Positions 17,416 through 26,969 of a stretch of DNA of 64,000 bases are shown here, one piece after another. A program made the translations under genes and the position numbers. Origin of the DNA: Mycobacteroides sp. LB1 (GTDB taxonomy: Bacteria; Actinomycetota; Actinomycetes; Mycobacteriales; Mycobacteriaceae); contig NZ_JACCFF010000006.1 in the NCBI RefSeq assembly GCF_013449725.1, positions 248,001 to 312,000 of the forward strand, written 5' to 3'. Below the pieces are notes generated by a model. It saw only the letters and a list, made by a program, of their open reading frames with translations, was not told where the DNA came from and searched no databases. How positions within the stretch are numbered: the first letter of the stretch is position 1; every line of letters starts with the position of its first letter.

Positions 17416-18312
17416 ATGCCGGCGAACAATCCACACTCGCGTCCTCCTTCTGCTGCAGGACAGGCGGTGAACATCCGCCGGATCGCGTTCACCTTCGACG
17501 GGGCGTCTCCTTCGCGACGGCATTTCGTCGCGGGCGATATCGCGATGAGCCACCTGGTTGCCTTGCTGTCCGGCTTCTTTCCCTCGGGGGAGGAGTTCTT
17601 CATCCAGTCGGTACGGCGCTATGACAGCCAGATCGTCGACCCCGTGCTCAGGAAGCAGGTCGCCGGATTCATCGGGCAGGAGATGACGCACGGGATCCAG
17701 CACCGCGAGCTCAACACGCAGCTGGTTCAGCGCGGCTACTGGGCCACCGGGTTGATGGACAGGGTGGGCACGCGGCTGGTCACGCGGATGAAGCAGAACA
17801 GAGACCGGCTACCGGATCGGGTGGCCCGGTCCGCACTCGCGGTGACGGCGGCGGTCGAACACCTCACGGCGGTACTCGGGGAGCAGGTGCTCAGCATCCC
17901 GTGGATACAGCAGCAGCTGACCGATCCCGAGGTGCGCGCGATGCTCAACTGGCATGCCATCGAGGAGATGGAACACAAGTCCGTCGCCTTCGATGTGTAT
18001 CGCCACGTAGGGGGCACCGAGCGCATGAGGATCGGGGCGATGGCCGTTACGCTGGCCCTTTTCCTGAGCCGAACGCTGATCCTGCTGGCCTCGATCCTCA
18101 CCGATCCGTGGGCGTGGCGCCATCCCGCGGCGACCCTGCGCAGCATCGTCACGCTGCCGCGCACACCGCTGTTCGCCGGGCTCGGGGCCAAGATCCGGTG
18201 CTACCTGCGCTCCGGCTTCCATCCCGACGACATCGACCACGGCCCCCTGCTGGAGAAGTGGCGCGACGAGTACTTCGGCCCCGAGGGCATTCTGTTGGAC
18301 CATCTGAAGTAG
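17416..18312 (+). CDS. PF10118-type 'metal-dependent hydrolase' family protein
   Basis: A 298-residue, mainly helical protein starting three bases after mceF. It carries metal-ligand-like motifs: EEFFI, GQEMTHGIQH (ExxH type), VEHLT and EEMEHKSVA (a second ExxH). Paired E and ExxH motifs on helices recall ferritin-like di-iron proteins, so an oxidative role is as likely as hydrolysis. A hydrophobic stretch near residues 210-235 may touch the membrane. A paralogue with the same motifs is encoded at 49952-50887 beside an iron-sulfur reductase. Its place at the end of the operon suggests it modifies the lipid that the operon makes or carries. The family name is established, but the chemistry is not. 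Confidence 0.72.
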   Translation: MPANNPHSRPPSAAGQAVNIRRIAFTFDGASPSRRHFVAGDIAMSHLVALLSGFFPSGEEFFIQSVRRYDSQIVDPVLRKQVAGFIGQEMTHGIQHRELNTQLVQRGYWATGLMDRVGTRLVTRMKQNRDRLPDRVARSALAVTAAVEHLTAVLGEQVLSIPWIQQQLTDPEVRAMLNWHAIEEMEHKSVAFDVYRHVGGTERMRIGAMAVTLALFLSRTLILLASILTDPWAWRHPAATLRSIVTLPRTPLFAGLGAKIRCYLRSGFHPDDIDHGPLLEKWRDEYFGPEGILLDHLK

Positions 18313-18414
18313 CTGCTAGAAGCCACCGAGGTAAAAGGCGCTTTGCGCGGCCCTTAGGCTGTTCAGGTCAATTACTTGCAGTCTTGTGGACCTCAAGAGG
18401 AGCCTGAGCAGATC

Positions 18415-19821
18415 GTGGCCGCCAAGCCGAACGCCGCCGGTAAGAAGATCGAGGCCGTCGTCAACCTCGCCAAGCGCCGGGGACTGGTGTACCCCTGCGG
18501 CGAGATCTACGGCGGTACCAAGTCGGCATGGGATTACGGCCCGCTCGGTGTGGAGCTCAAGGAGAACATCAAGAAGCAGTGGTGGCGTTCCATCGTCACC
18601 AGCCGCGACGATGTCGTGGGCCTCGATTCCTCGGTGATCCTGCCCCGCCAGGTCTGGGTCGCCTCCGGTCACGTCGAGGTGTTCAACGACCCGCTGGTCG
18701 AATGCCTGAACTGTCATAAGCGTCACCGGCAGGATCACCTGCAGGAGGCGTACGCCGAGAAAAAGGGGATCGACGATCCCGAGTCGGTGCAGATGACCGA
18801 CATCGTGTGCCCCGACTGCGGCAACAAGGGTCAGTGGACCGAGCCGCGCGACTTCAACATGATGCTCAAGACGTACCTCGGCCCCATCGAGACCGAAGAG
18901 GGTCTGCACTACCTGCGTCCCGAGACGGCGCAGGGCATCTTCGTGAACTTCAAGAACGTCGTCACCACCTCGCGCCAGAAGCCGCCGTTCGGTATCGGCC
19001 AGATCGGCAAGAGCTTCCGCAACGAGATCACGCCCGGCAACTTCATCTTCCGCACGCGCGAGTTCGAGCAGATGGAGATGGAGTTCTTCGTCGAGCCGTC
19101 TTCTGCGCCCGAGTGGCACAAGTACTGGATAGACACCCGGCTGCAGTGGTACGTCGACCTGGGCATCGACCCGGAGAACCTGCGACTGTACGACCATCCC
19201 AAGGAGAAGCTGTCGCACTACTCGGACGGCACCGTCGATATCGAGTACAAGTTCGGTTTCAGCGGCAACCCGTGGGGTGAGCTGGAAGGTGTGGCGAACC
19301 GTACCGACTTCGACTTGTCCACGCATTCAAAGCATTCCGGTGAAGACCTGTCGTACTACGACCAAGCCGAGGATCGCCGCTACACCCCTTACGTGATCGA
19401 GCCCGCGGCCGGCCTCACCCGCTCTTTCATGGCCTTCCTGGTCGATGCGTATCACGAGGATGAGGCCCCGAACGCCAAGGGCGGCGTGGATAAGCGCACG
19501 GTGCTGCGTCTGGATCCGCGCCTGGCGCCGGTCAAGGCCGCGGTGCTGCCGCTGTCGCGTAATGCCGATCTGAGCCCGCGCGCCAAGGCGCTGGCCGCCG
19601 AGCTGCGCCAGTACTGGAACGTCGACTTCGACGATGCCGGTGCCATCGGCCGGAGGTATCGTCGACAGGACGAGATCGGCACCCCGTTCTGCGTCACAGT
19701 CGATTTCGACTCGCTCGAAGACGACTCGGTTACCGTCCGCGACCGCGACGAGATGACCCAACAACGCATTCCGATCGGCGGCGTGGCCGATCATCTCGCC
19801 AAGACACTCAAGGGCTGTTAG
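18415..19821 (+). CDS. glyS: Glycine--tRNA ligase
   Basis: A 468-residue class II aminoacyl-tRNA synthetase of the single-chain type, very close to the mycobacterial enzyme: LAKRRGLVYPCGEIYGG, WDYGPLGVELKENIK, motif 2 FIFRTREFEQMEMEFF and the C-terminal anticodon-binding domain. It attaches glycine to tRNA-Gly in the cytoplasm. A CxxC pair set (ECLNCHKR and VCPDCGNK) could bind zinc in the insertion domain. I use the GTG at 18415; an upstream in-frame ATG at 18376 adds a segment unlike the family. The 102-base gap after the previous gene marks a new transcription unit. Confidence 0.96.
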   Translation: MAAKPNAAGKKIEAVVNLAKRRGLVYPCGEIYGGTKSAWDYGPLGVELKENIKKQWWRSIVTSRDDVVGLDSSVILPRQVWVASGHVEVFNDPLVECLNCHKRHRQDHLQEAYAEKKGIDDPESVQMTDIVCPDCGNKGQWTEPRDFNMMLKTYLGPIETEEGLHYLRPETAQGIFVNFKNVVTTSRQKPPFGIGQIGKSFRNEITPGNFIFRTREFEQMEMEFFVEPSSAPEWHKYWIDTRLQWYVDLGIDPENLRLYDHPKEKLSHYSDGTVDIEYKFGFSGNPWGELEGVANRTDFDLSTHSKHSGEDLSYYDQAEDRRYTPYVIEPAAGLTRSFMAFLVDAYHEDEAPNAKGGVDKRTVLRLDPRLAPVKAAVLPLSRNADLSPRAKALAAELRQYWNVDFDDAGAIGRRYRRQDEIGTPFCVTVDFDSLEDDSVTVRDRDEMTQQRIPIGGVADHLAKTLKGC

Positions 19822-19835
19822 CCGAGGAGACTCAC

Positions 19836-21218
19836 ATGACCGATATCGCCACCGATCCCGCCCTGGCCCCGATCGCCGACCCCGCTGCCGAGGCCGAGGT
19901 CCGCGCTAACGATCGTGGACACGTGTTCCACTCCTGGTCGGCGCAGGCAGCGATCGACCCGCTGCCGATCGCCGGCGGGTCGGGTGCGACGTTCTGGGAT
20001 TACACCGGCAAGGAATACCTCGACTTCGCCTCGCAGTTGGTCAATCTCAATCTGGGACACCAGCATCCGCGCCTGGTCGAGGCCATCCAGCGTCAGGCCG
20101 GCCGGCTGGCCACCATCGCGCCCGCCTTCGCCAACGACGTGCGCGGTGAGCTCGCCCGGCTGGTCGCCGAGCGTGCCCCCGGCACCCTCAACAAGGTTTT
20201 CTTCACCAACGGCGGCACCGAGGCCGTGGAGCACGCGGTGCGCATGGCACGCCACCACACCGGCCGTCGCAAAGTGCTTGCCGCATACCGCAGCTACCAC
20301 GGCGGCACCACCACCTCGATGTCGCTGACCGGTGAGCCGCGCCGTTGGGCCAATGATCCCGGCGATAACTCGGTGGTGCGCTTCTTCGGCCCCTACGCCT
20401 ACCGTTCGGTGTTCCACGCCACCACGCCCGAGGAGGAAACTCAAAGGGCGCTGGAGCATCTGGAGCAGGTGATCGCGCTGGAGGGCCCGCCCACCATTGC
20501 CGCGATCATCCTGGAATCGGTGGTCGGCACCAATGGTGTGCTGGTGCCGCCGCCGGGTTACCTGGCCGGTGTGCGGGAGATCTGCGACCGGTACGGCCTG
20601 GTGTTCATCGCCGACGAGGTGATGGTCGGGTTCGGCCGGTTCGGGGAATGGTTCGCCATCAACGCCTTTGACGTCGCCCCTGACCTCATCACCTTCGCCA
20701 AGGGCATCAACTCGGGTTATGTGCCGCTGGGCGGCGTGGTGATCTCCGATGCCATCGCCACCAGCTTCGATCACACCCCGTACCCGGGTGGCCTCACGTA
20801 CTCCGGTCACCCGCTGGCGTGCGCGGTCGGCGTCGAGACCATCAAGGTGTTTGAGGACGAGAAGATCCTCGAACGTGTCCGCGATCTGGGTGAGCGCGTG
20901 GTGCGCCCGGAGCTGGAGCGCTGGGTGGACACCCACCCGAGCGTCGGCGAGATCCGCGGCCGTGGCCTGTTCTGGGCCGTGGAGCTGGTGCGTAACAAGG
21001 AAACCCGCGAGCCGCTGGTGCCGTTCAATGCCAGCGGCGAGGCGGCGGGACCGATGAATGCCTTCGCCGCGGCGTGCAAGAAGAGCGGCCTGTGGCCGTT
21101 CACGCACTTCAACCGCACGCATGTGGCGCCTCCGCTGATCATCAGCGAAGAGGATCTGCGGCGTGGGTTGTCGATCCTCGACGAGGCGCTGAACGTCGCC
21201 GACGGATACGCCGACTAG
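19836..21218 (+). CDS. Class III (omega) aminotransferase
   Basis: A 460-residue PLP-dependent aminotransferase with the full set of family marks: FFTNGGTEAVEHAVRMAR, SYHGGTTT, IADEVMVGFGRFG with the PLP-binding aspartate, and the Schiff-base lysine K289 in TFAKGINSG. It resembles taurine- or beta-alanine:pyruvate aminotransferases and other omega-aminotransferases in the DEVMVGFGR block, but the substrate cannot be set from sequence. It follows glyS by 14 bases on the same strand with a GAGGAGA ribosome site and may be co-transcribed with it. It ends convergently with, and overlaps by four bases, the TPM gene. Confidence 0.83.
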   Translation: MTDIATDPALAPIADPAAEAEVRANDRGHVFHSWSAQAAIDPLPIAGGSGATFWDYTGKEYLDFASQLVNLNLGHQHPRLVEAIQRQAGRLATIAPAFANDVRGELARLVAERAPGTLNKVFFTNGGTEAVEHAVRMARHHTGRRKVLAAYRSYHGGTTTSMSLTGEPRRWANDPGDNSVVRFFGPYAYRSVFHATTPEEETQRALEHLEQVIALEGPPTIAAIILESVVGTNGVLVPPPGYLAGVREICDRYGLVFIADEVMVGFGRFGEWFAINAFDVAPDLITFAKGINSGYVPLGGVVISDAIATSFDHTPYPGGLTYSGHPLACAVGVETIKVFEDEKILERVRDLGERVVRPELERWVDTHPSVGEIRGRGLFWAVELVRNKETREPLVPFNASGEAAGPMNAFAAACKKSGLWPFTHFNRTHVAPPLIISEEDLRRGLSILDEALNVADGYAD

Positions 21219-23266
21219 AAGCGGCCGCTACCGCCGCGGTAGCTCATACCGGAGGACCGGGACGAGCCGCCGTAGGACGAGGACCCCGATCCCGACCATG
21301 AGCTGTGATGGCCTGATCCGCCGCTGAGCATGCCGCGAAGGATCCCGCCGATCACCGCGCCGGCGACATTGCCGGCCACGTCGCCTGCGACGCTGTATCC
21401 GCCGGAATTGCCGTACCCGTTTCCGTAATACGAGCGTGCATTCTGCGCTTCCTGTATCGCGCGGCGCTCTGCCTGGGCGGCTAGTTCGGCGGCGCGGTTG
21501 GCGAGCAGGATGGCTTGCGAGGGATTCGAGCCGCGCGCGGACTCGGCAGCTGCAATCTGGCGCTCCGCCTCCGCGACCTCTCCGCGAGCGACCGAACCGA
21601 CGGCTCCGCGATGCAAGCCGATGTACCCACCGGCCGAGCTCAGCCGTTGTCGCGCGGTGGCGATCGCCTGATCGAGGGCACGAGCCCGGCGTGCGGCGGC
21701 CTCGGTCTCCTCCTGCACGGCTGCCAACAGTTTGTCCAGCTCGGCATCGGCCTGTGCCAGATGGGTATAGGCGGTGAGCGGATCCGACGACCCGATCCGT
21801 TCGGCGTCCGCGGTGGCGGCCACTGCGGCGTCATGCGCTTGGGTCAGTTCGGCGAGGGTCTCGCCGCTGGGCACGGAGCCCTGCTTCTGAAGTTCCTCAG
21901 CTTTGGCGATACCGGATTTGGTATCGGCGATCGCGGCGGGCAGCGTGTCGGTGGCGCGGCGGATGTCGGTGGCGGCGTTATCGACGGCATCCAGCAGGGC
22001 GCCGGCCTGTGTCAGTGCGGATTCCGCGCCACGGATGGCGTCGACCAGGGCCATCTGCTGGCCTTCAATGGCGCGGGAGGCGAGTTCGCGCCCGTGGGTA
22101 ATACGTGAATCTGCGAAGCTGACCCGCTCGCGGGCCTCCGTGATGTTGTCGGTGATGGACGCCAGCGCCGTGCCGTCGAACTCGGTATGCAGTTGTGCGA
22201 GAACCCGCTCCGACTCCGGTGCACGGGCAGTCACCGACACCACCTGCTGGGTGAGGCCGTCGAGCTTTGTGGGCGCGTTGATGACCAGGTTCCGCAACGC
22301 GTCGAAGGCGGTGGACTGTTCATCGAGCGTGCGGTCCGCGCGTGCGGCGGATGTGATGACGTCTATGAGCAGGCGGCGTTGTTCGGTGGGTGTTTCCGGG
22401 ATTGCGTCGTCGAGCTGCTTACGTACGGAGAGTGACTGCGCCAATGTTGCTTTCGCGGTTTCGACGGCCTTATTGAAGGGCGTGGTCTGCTCGGTGCCGA
22501 ACTCCTCGACCGCCAACGCGAGCTCGGCCTCGCTGGTGCGCACGGCGTTGTCGACATTCACCACAATCGATTTGGACAGGCCATCGAGTGCATCGACCGA
22601 TTGTCTTGCGAGGGCTTCGGGGTCGGAGGGATCGATGCCCTTGGCCGCCTCGAGCTCCGCCTTGCGGCGTGCTCGGGTTCTGAACCAGGAGTACAGCATG
22701 AACGCCCCGACGATGAGGGCGCCGAAGGCGAGTGCGCCCAGGATTGGCTTCCACGGAACCGAGAACGACGAGGAGACGGCGGAGTCGAGGCCGTTGGCAG
22801 CACCGATGGCGGCGCCGTCCCAATCTGATGTGCGCAGTGCGGGTTCGATCGTGTTGGAGCGCAGGTTCGCAACTTCGGAGTCAGTGACGTTGCTGATACT
22901 CGCGGGGACCATAAAGGTGTAGGCCTGGTCTTCGGTCGCGACCGCGAGCAAGGCGTCCCGGTCCCCGAAACTGCTCTTCTTCATCGTCTGGTTGGCCCAG
23001 TCAGCGGCATCGATGCCGCCGAAGTCCTTGACGTAGACCACCCAGAGCCGCACCTTCTGCTTCTCATAGAGCTGGTCGACGGCGGCTCGCACCTTGGCCG
23101 GGCTTTTGAGCGCCCCGGCACGGTCGGTGACGTAGCCGGGTATCCGGAAGGGTGGATCGGCGGTCGCCGCCGGTGCCATCAGCAGGGCCGGGGCAAACAC
23201 CATGAACACCGCGATCAGAGATCCCAGCAGGCTCCCTTTGAGACCGAGCAGACGCATGGTCGCCAA
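21215..23266 (-). CDS. TPM-domain membrane protein (Rv2345-like)
   Basis: A 683-residue membrane-anchored protein. A signal-like segment covers about residues 12-36, the TPM domain about 40-165 (YVTDRAGAL, then FGDRDALLAVATEDQAYTFMVP), a membrane helix about 175-194, and a very long Ala/Gln/Glu-rich coiled-coil part reaches to about 620. The last 50 residues are Gly/Ser-rich with SGHHSSWSGSG and a C-terminal RGGSGRF. TPM domains face the periplasm and have been linked to photosystem repair in plants and to membrane proteins in bacteria. An alternative start is three codons later. Its place next to dgt is conserved in M. tuberculosis (from memory). Confidence 0.8.
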   Translation of the reverse strand: MATMRLLGLKGSLLGSLIAVFMVFAPALLMAPAATADPPFRIPGYVTDRAGALKSPAKVRAAVDQLYEKQKVRLWVVYVKDFGGIDAADWANQTMKKSSFGDRDALLAVATEDQAYTFMVPASISNVTDSEVANLRSNTIEPALRTSDWDGAAIGAANGLDSAVSSSFSVPWKPILGALAFGALIVGAFMLYSWFRTRARRKAELEAAKGIDPSDPEALARQSVDALDGLSKSIVVNVDNAVRTSEAELALAVEEFGTEQTTPFNKAVETAKATLAQSLSVRKQLDDAIPETPTEQRRLLIDVITSAARADRTLDEQSTAFDALRNLVINAPTKLDGLTQQVVSVTARAPESERVLAQLHTEFDGTALASITDNITEARERVSFADSRITHGRELASRAIEGQQMALVDAIRGAESALTQAGALLDAVDNAATDIRRATDTLPAAIADTKSGIAKAEELQKQGSVPSGETLAELTQAHDAAVAATADAERIGSSDPLTAYTHLAQADAELDKLLAAVQEETEAAARRARALDQAIATARQRLSSAGGYIGLHRGAVGSVARGEVAEAERQIAAAESARGSNPSQAILLANRAAELAAQAERRAIQEAQNARSYYGNGYGNSGGYSVAGDVAGNVAGAVIGGILRGMLSGGSGHHSSWSGSGSSSYGGSSRSSGMSYRGGSGRF

Positions 23267-23316
23267 TCTAGTGCCTCGCGAGGCGCGCCGACCCGTCCTG
23301 GCAGACTAGGCGGATA

Positions 23317-24603
23317 GTGGGCACCTATAACGATTCCGACCGTGAACGCGTCGTCACCGAAGCACCCAAGACGGCGGCCGTCGCTGGATACCCAGCCATC
23401 CCCACCGCGCAGTCCCAGGACTACCGGACCGATTTCGCGCGCGACCGCGCGCGGGTGCTGCACAGTGCCGCGCTCCGCCGTCTCGCCGACAAGACGCAGG
23501 TGGTGGGCCCGCGCGAGGGTGACACGCCACGAACCCGGCTGACGCATTCCGTGGAGGTGGCGCAGATCGGGCGCGGTATCGCCACCGGGCTGGGTGCCGA
23601 CCCGGACCTGGTGGACCTGGCCGGGCTGGCGCACGACATCGGCCATCCGCCGTACGGGCATAACGGCGAGCGCGCGCTCGACGAGGTGGCCGTGGACTGC
23701 GGTGGGTTCGAGGGCAATGCCCAGAACCTGCGCATCCTCACCCGGCTGGAGCCCAAAATTGTTGACGGTGAAGGCAACAGCGCAGGCCTCAATCTCACCC
23801 GGGCGTCCCTGGATGCCGCGACGAAGTACCCGTGGCTGCGCCCGCCGGGCGGCGGAAAGTTCGGGGCCTATGACCAGGACGCGACGGCCCTGGATTGGGT
23901 GCGTGCCGGGGCGCCGCCACGGCGTCGCTGCCTGGAGGCACAGATCATGGACTGGTCCGACGACGTCGCCTACTCGGTGCATGACGTCGAGGACGGGGTG
24001 ATTTCCGGGCGCATCGATCTGCGGGTACTGGCATCACCCGGCGAGGCGCAGATACTGGCTGAGCTCGGTGTGAAGTCCTTCGGCGGCCTCGAGCAGGGAC
24101 CGCTGGAAGAGGCGGCGGCACGATTGGCCACCATGCCGGTGGTCGCGGCCATCGGCCCGTATGACGGCACCCTGACCGCGTCGACGAACCTCAAGCGGCT
24201 GACCAGCGAATTGGTGGGCCGGTTCGCCTCGGCCGCGATCGGGGCCACCCGGGAGGTGGCCGGCGGCGGATCGCTGATCCGGTTCGCGGCCGAGCTGACC
24301 GTGCCCGATGTGGTGGCCGCCGAGGTGGCGGTGCTGAAAATGCTTGCGCTGCAATTCATCATGTCCGATCCCAGGCATATCGCGGTGCAGGCACGTCAGC
24401 GTGAGCGCATCCACCGGGTGGCGCAGTGGCTGGCCGCGGGGGCTCCGGCCACGCTGGATCCGGTGTTCCTGCCCGCGTTCGAGGCCGCCGCAGACGACGC
24501 GGCCCGCACCCGAGTGGTGGTGGATCAGATCGCCTCGTACACCGAAAGCCGGCTTGAGCGGGTGGACCGCGATAGCCAGGGTGTGCAAGCAAGCTGGGCG
24601 TGA
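23317..24603 (+). CDS. dgt: Deoxyguanosinetriphosphate triphosphohydrolase-like protein
   Basis: A 428-residue HD-domain phosphohydrolase. Metal ligands are visible in RLTHSVEVAQ (H77), LAHDIGHPPYGHNGE (H106-D107) and the later DWSDDVAYSVHDVED. The family hydrolyses dNTPs to nucleosides and triphosphate and so tunes the dNTP pool. The gene begins with GTG at 23317, divergent from the TPM gene across about 50 bases. It is followed 25 bases later by dnaG, a pairing kept across mycobacteria, which fits a shared role in DNA replication supply. Confidence 0.92.
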   Translation: MGTYNDSDRERVVTEAPKTAAVAGYPAIPTAQSQDYRTDFARDRARVLHSAALRRLADKTQVVGPREGDTPRTRLTHSVEVAQIGRGIATGLGADPDLVDLAGLAHDIGHPPYGHNGERALDEVAVDCGGFEGNAQNLRILTRLEPKIVDGEGNSAGLNLTRASLDAATKYPWLRPPGGGKFGAYDQDATALDWVRAGAPPRRRCLEAQIMDWSDDVAYSVHDVEDGVISGRIDLRVLASPGEAQILAELGVKSFGGLEQGPLEEAAARLATMPVVAAIGPYDGTLTASTNLKRLTSELVGRFASAAIGATREVAGGGSLIRFAAELTVPDVVAAEVAVLKMLALQFIMSDPRHIAVQARQRERIHRVAQWLAAGAPATLDPVFLPAFEAAADDAARTRVVVDQIASYTESRLERVDRDSQGVQASWA

Positions 24604-24628
24604 CGGCGCGGTTGGTTAAGCTGGCCCG

Positions 24629-26530
24629 ATGGCCGGCCGGATTCCTGATCGCGATATCGCGGCGATCCGTGAGCGCACCCGGATCGAAGACATCGTCGGC
24701 GACTACGTTCAGCTCAAACGCGCGGGTGCCGACTCACTCAAAGGGCTGTGCCCGTTCCACGACGAGAAGTCGCCGTCCTTTCATGTGCGGCCCAATCACG
24801 GCCACTTTCACTGCTTTGGTTGTGGTGAGGGCGGCGACGCGTACACCTTCATTCAGAAGATCGAGCACGTCAGCTTCGTGGAGGCTGTCGAGCGGCTGGC
24901 CGACCGCATCAGCTACACCATCAACTACGAGGGTGGCGGCACCGCGGTGCAACGCGACCGTGGCACTCGGGCCCGGCTCGTCGCCGCCAATGCGGCCGCA
25001 CAGGAGTTCTACGCCGCGGCACTGGATTCGCCCGAGGCGGCACCGGCGCGCCAGTATCTGACCGAACGCAATTTCGACGCCGCCGCGGCCAAGCAGTACG
25101 GCTGTGGATTCGCGCCCGCTGGGTGGGACACCCTGACAAAGCATTTGATGCGCAAGGGGTTCGAGTTCAAGGAGCTCGAAGCGGCAGGCCTGTCCCGGGA
25201 GGGGCGCCGCGGTCCGATGGATCGGTTCCACCGGCGGCTGCTGTGGCCGATTCACGCCAGCAGTGGAGAGGTGATCGGCTTCGGGGCTCGCAAGATCTTC
25301 GATGACGACACCATGCCGGGCAAGTACGTCAACACCCCGGAAACCATGCTGTACAAGAAGTCTTCGGTGTTGTTCGGTTTGGATCTGGCCAAGCGCGATA
25401 TCGCCAAGGGGCACCAGGCGGTGGTCGTCGAGGGCTACACCGACGTGATGGCCATGCACCTGGCCGGAGTGACTACTGCCGTGGCGTCCTGCGGTACCGC
25501 GTTCGGTGATGAGCACCTGTCGATGCTGCGGCGGCTGATGATGGACGACTCGTACTTCCGCGGTGAGCTCATCTACGTGTTCGACGGGGATGCCGCCGGT
25601 CAGGCAGCTGCCTTGAAAGCCTTTGAGGGAGAACAAAACCTGGCAGGTCAGTCGTTTGTGGCGGTCGCCCCGGACGGAATGGATCCCTGCGATCTGCGGC
25701 TGAAGTCGGGGGATGGGGCGCTGAGCGATCTGGTCGCGCGGCGAATCCCGCTTTTCGCCTTCGCGATCCGGTCGGCGCTGGCGGAGTCGGACCTGGAGAT
25801 CGCCGAGGGGCGTGTCGACGCGCTGCGACGGTGTGTGCCGATGGTGGCCAAGATCAAGGACCCGACGCTACGCGACGAGTACGCCCGGCAGCTGGCCGGA
25901 TGGGTCGGTTGGGACGATGTGGCCCAGCTGCTGGCGCGAGTGCGTGAGGAGGCCGGTAAGGCGGCGAAGGGCGGTTCCGTATCGCCCGATCGTCGGGCCC
26001 GCAGCTCCGAAACCACGGCGCCGAAGGTCACCATGCCGGACCCCAAGGACCCCACGCTGTCTCCACAGCGGGAAGCCCTCAAGGCCGCACTGCAGTTCCC
26101 CGCCTTGGCCGGACCGGTGTTCGATTCACTGCCCGCCGAGAGCTTCACTCATCCCGGGTATGTGGCGGTGCACGCCGCGATCGAGGCTGCCGGGGGTACC
26201 GCCGCGGGAGTCGTCGGCGCGGAGTGGACCGACAAGGTGCGCCAGAGCGCGTCGTCCCAGAACCAGGTGACGTTGATCAATGCGCTGACCGTCGACGCGA
26301 TCCAGGTGGACAGCGACGAGCGGCTACCGCGGTACATCGGGTCGGTGCTGGCCAGGCTGCAAGAGGTGTGGGTCGGGCGGCAGGTCGCCGAGGTCAAGTC
26401 CAAGCTGCAGCGGATGTCACCGGTGGAGCACGCCGACGAGTACCACGCCTTGTTCGGCGATTTGGTGGCGCTGGAGGCGTATCGACGCAGCCTGCTGGAG
26501 CAGGTCAGCGGGGACGATCTGTCGGTGTAG
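24629..26530 (+). CDS. dnaG: DNA primase
   Basis: A 633-residue bacterial primase. The N-terminal CHC2 zinc finger uses C41, H44, C62 and C65. The catalytic core holds the TOPRIM signature VVEGYTDVMAMH and the DGDAAGQAA acidic motif, and the C-terminal part from about residue 470 is the DnaB-interacting domain. It makes the RNA primers for replication forks. It lies 25 bases after dgt, on the same strand. Length and domain order are normal for mycobacteria. Confidence 0.97.
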   Translation: MAGRIPDRDIAAIRERTRIEDIVGDYVQLKRAGADSLKGLCPFHDEKSPSFHVRPNHGHFHCFGCGEGGDAYTFIQKIEHVSFVEAVERLADRISYTINYEGGGTAVQRDRGTRARLVAANAAAQEFYAAALDSPEAAPARQYLTERNFDAAAAKQYGCGFAPAGWDTLTKHLMRKGFEFKELEAAGLSREGRRGPMDRFHRRLLWPIHASSGEVIGFGARKIFDDDTMPGKYVNTPETMLYKKSSVLFGLDLAKRDIAKGHQAVVVEGYTDVMAMHLAGVTTAVASCGTAFGDEHLSMLRRLMMDDSYFRGELIYVFDGDAAGQAAALKAFEGEQNLAGQSFVAVAPDGMDPCDLRLKSGDGALSDLVARRIPLFAFAIRSALAESDLEIAEGRVDALRRCVPMVAKIKDPTLRDEYARQLAGWVGWDDVAQLLARVREEAGKAAKGGSVSPDRRARSSETTAPKVTMPDPKDPTLSPQREALKAALQFPALAGPVFDSLPAESFTHPGYVAVHAAIEAAGGTAAGVVGAEWTDKVRQSASSQNQVTLINALTVDAIQVDSDERLPRYIGSVLARLQEVWVGRQVAEVKSKLQRMSPVEHADEYHALFGDLVALEAYRRSLLEQVSGDDLSV

Positions 26531-26540
26531 AGCCGTCGCG

Positions 26541-26804
26541 CTACTTGTTGTCGAGCTGAGGCTCGGGCTCCAAGATCATCGTCGTCTCATCGATCGATGT
26601 GAGCTCCACCATGTGCGGGTCGGGGGAGAGCTTGTCGGCGAGCCGACGACGACTGAGCTCGATCATCTTCTTGGTGGCGGGGCTGCCGGTGACAGCCTCG
26701 TACCCCTTGACGATCTGCTCGTATCGGCGGCGTCCGGCCTTCGCGCCCAGCACGTAGCCAGCCGCCAGCACTAACAAAACCCGAATCACGGAACCCTCCA
26801 CCAA
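26541..26804 (-). CDS. Small membrane-anchored protein (Rv2342-like)
   Basis: An 87-residue protein with one N-terminal hydrophobic helix (VIRVLLVLAAGYVLGAKAG) that ends in a GAKAGRRRYEQI segment typical of YtxH-like small membrane proteins. A charged helical part and an acidic tail (TMILEPEPQLDNK) follow. It is convergent with dnaG, 10 bases from its stop, and corresponds in position to a conserved small gene beside dnaG in M. tuberculosis. The function is unknown. Confidence 0.75.
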   Translation of the reverse strand: MVEGSVIRVLLVLAAGYVLGAKAGRRRYEQIVKGYEAVTGSPATKKMIELSRRRLADKLSPDPHMVELTSIDETTMILEPEPQLDNK

Positions 26805-26969
26805 CGAACGAAGTTCTCCCTATCCTGCCTGACGCACCTGTGAGTGGCTGAGCCAGGACTCACACGGCGACGTGACCGGGCGCACCGAGGGGGAACCGAC
26901 TTGGCTTTCACCCCCACCCATACGCTAAAGTCATGCCGGTTCGCGGCACAACCAATGCGAACCAGATAG

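Noticed and set aside
18313..18414. T-box or other riboswitch before glyS
   Set aside because: Only about 100 bases are available and I found neither the T-box sequence nor an antiterminator-like hairpin.
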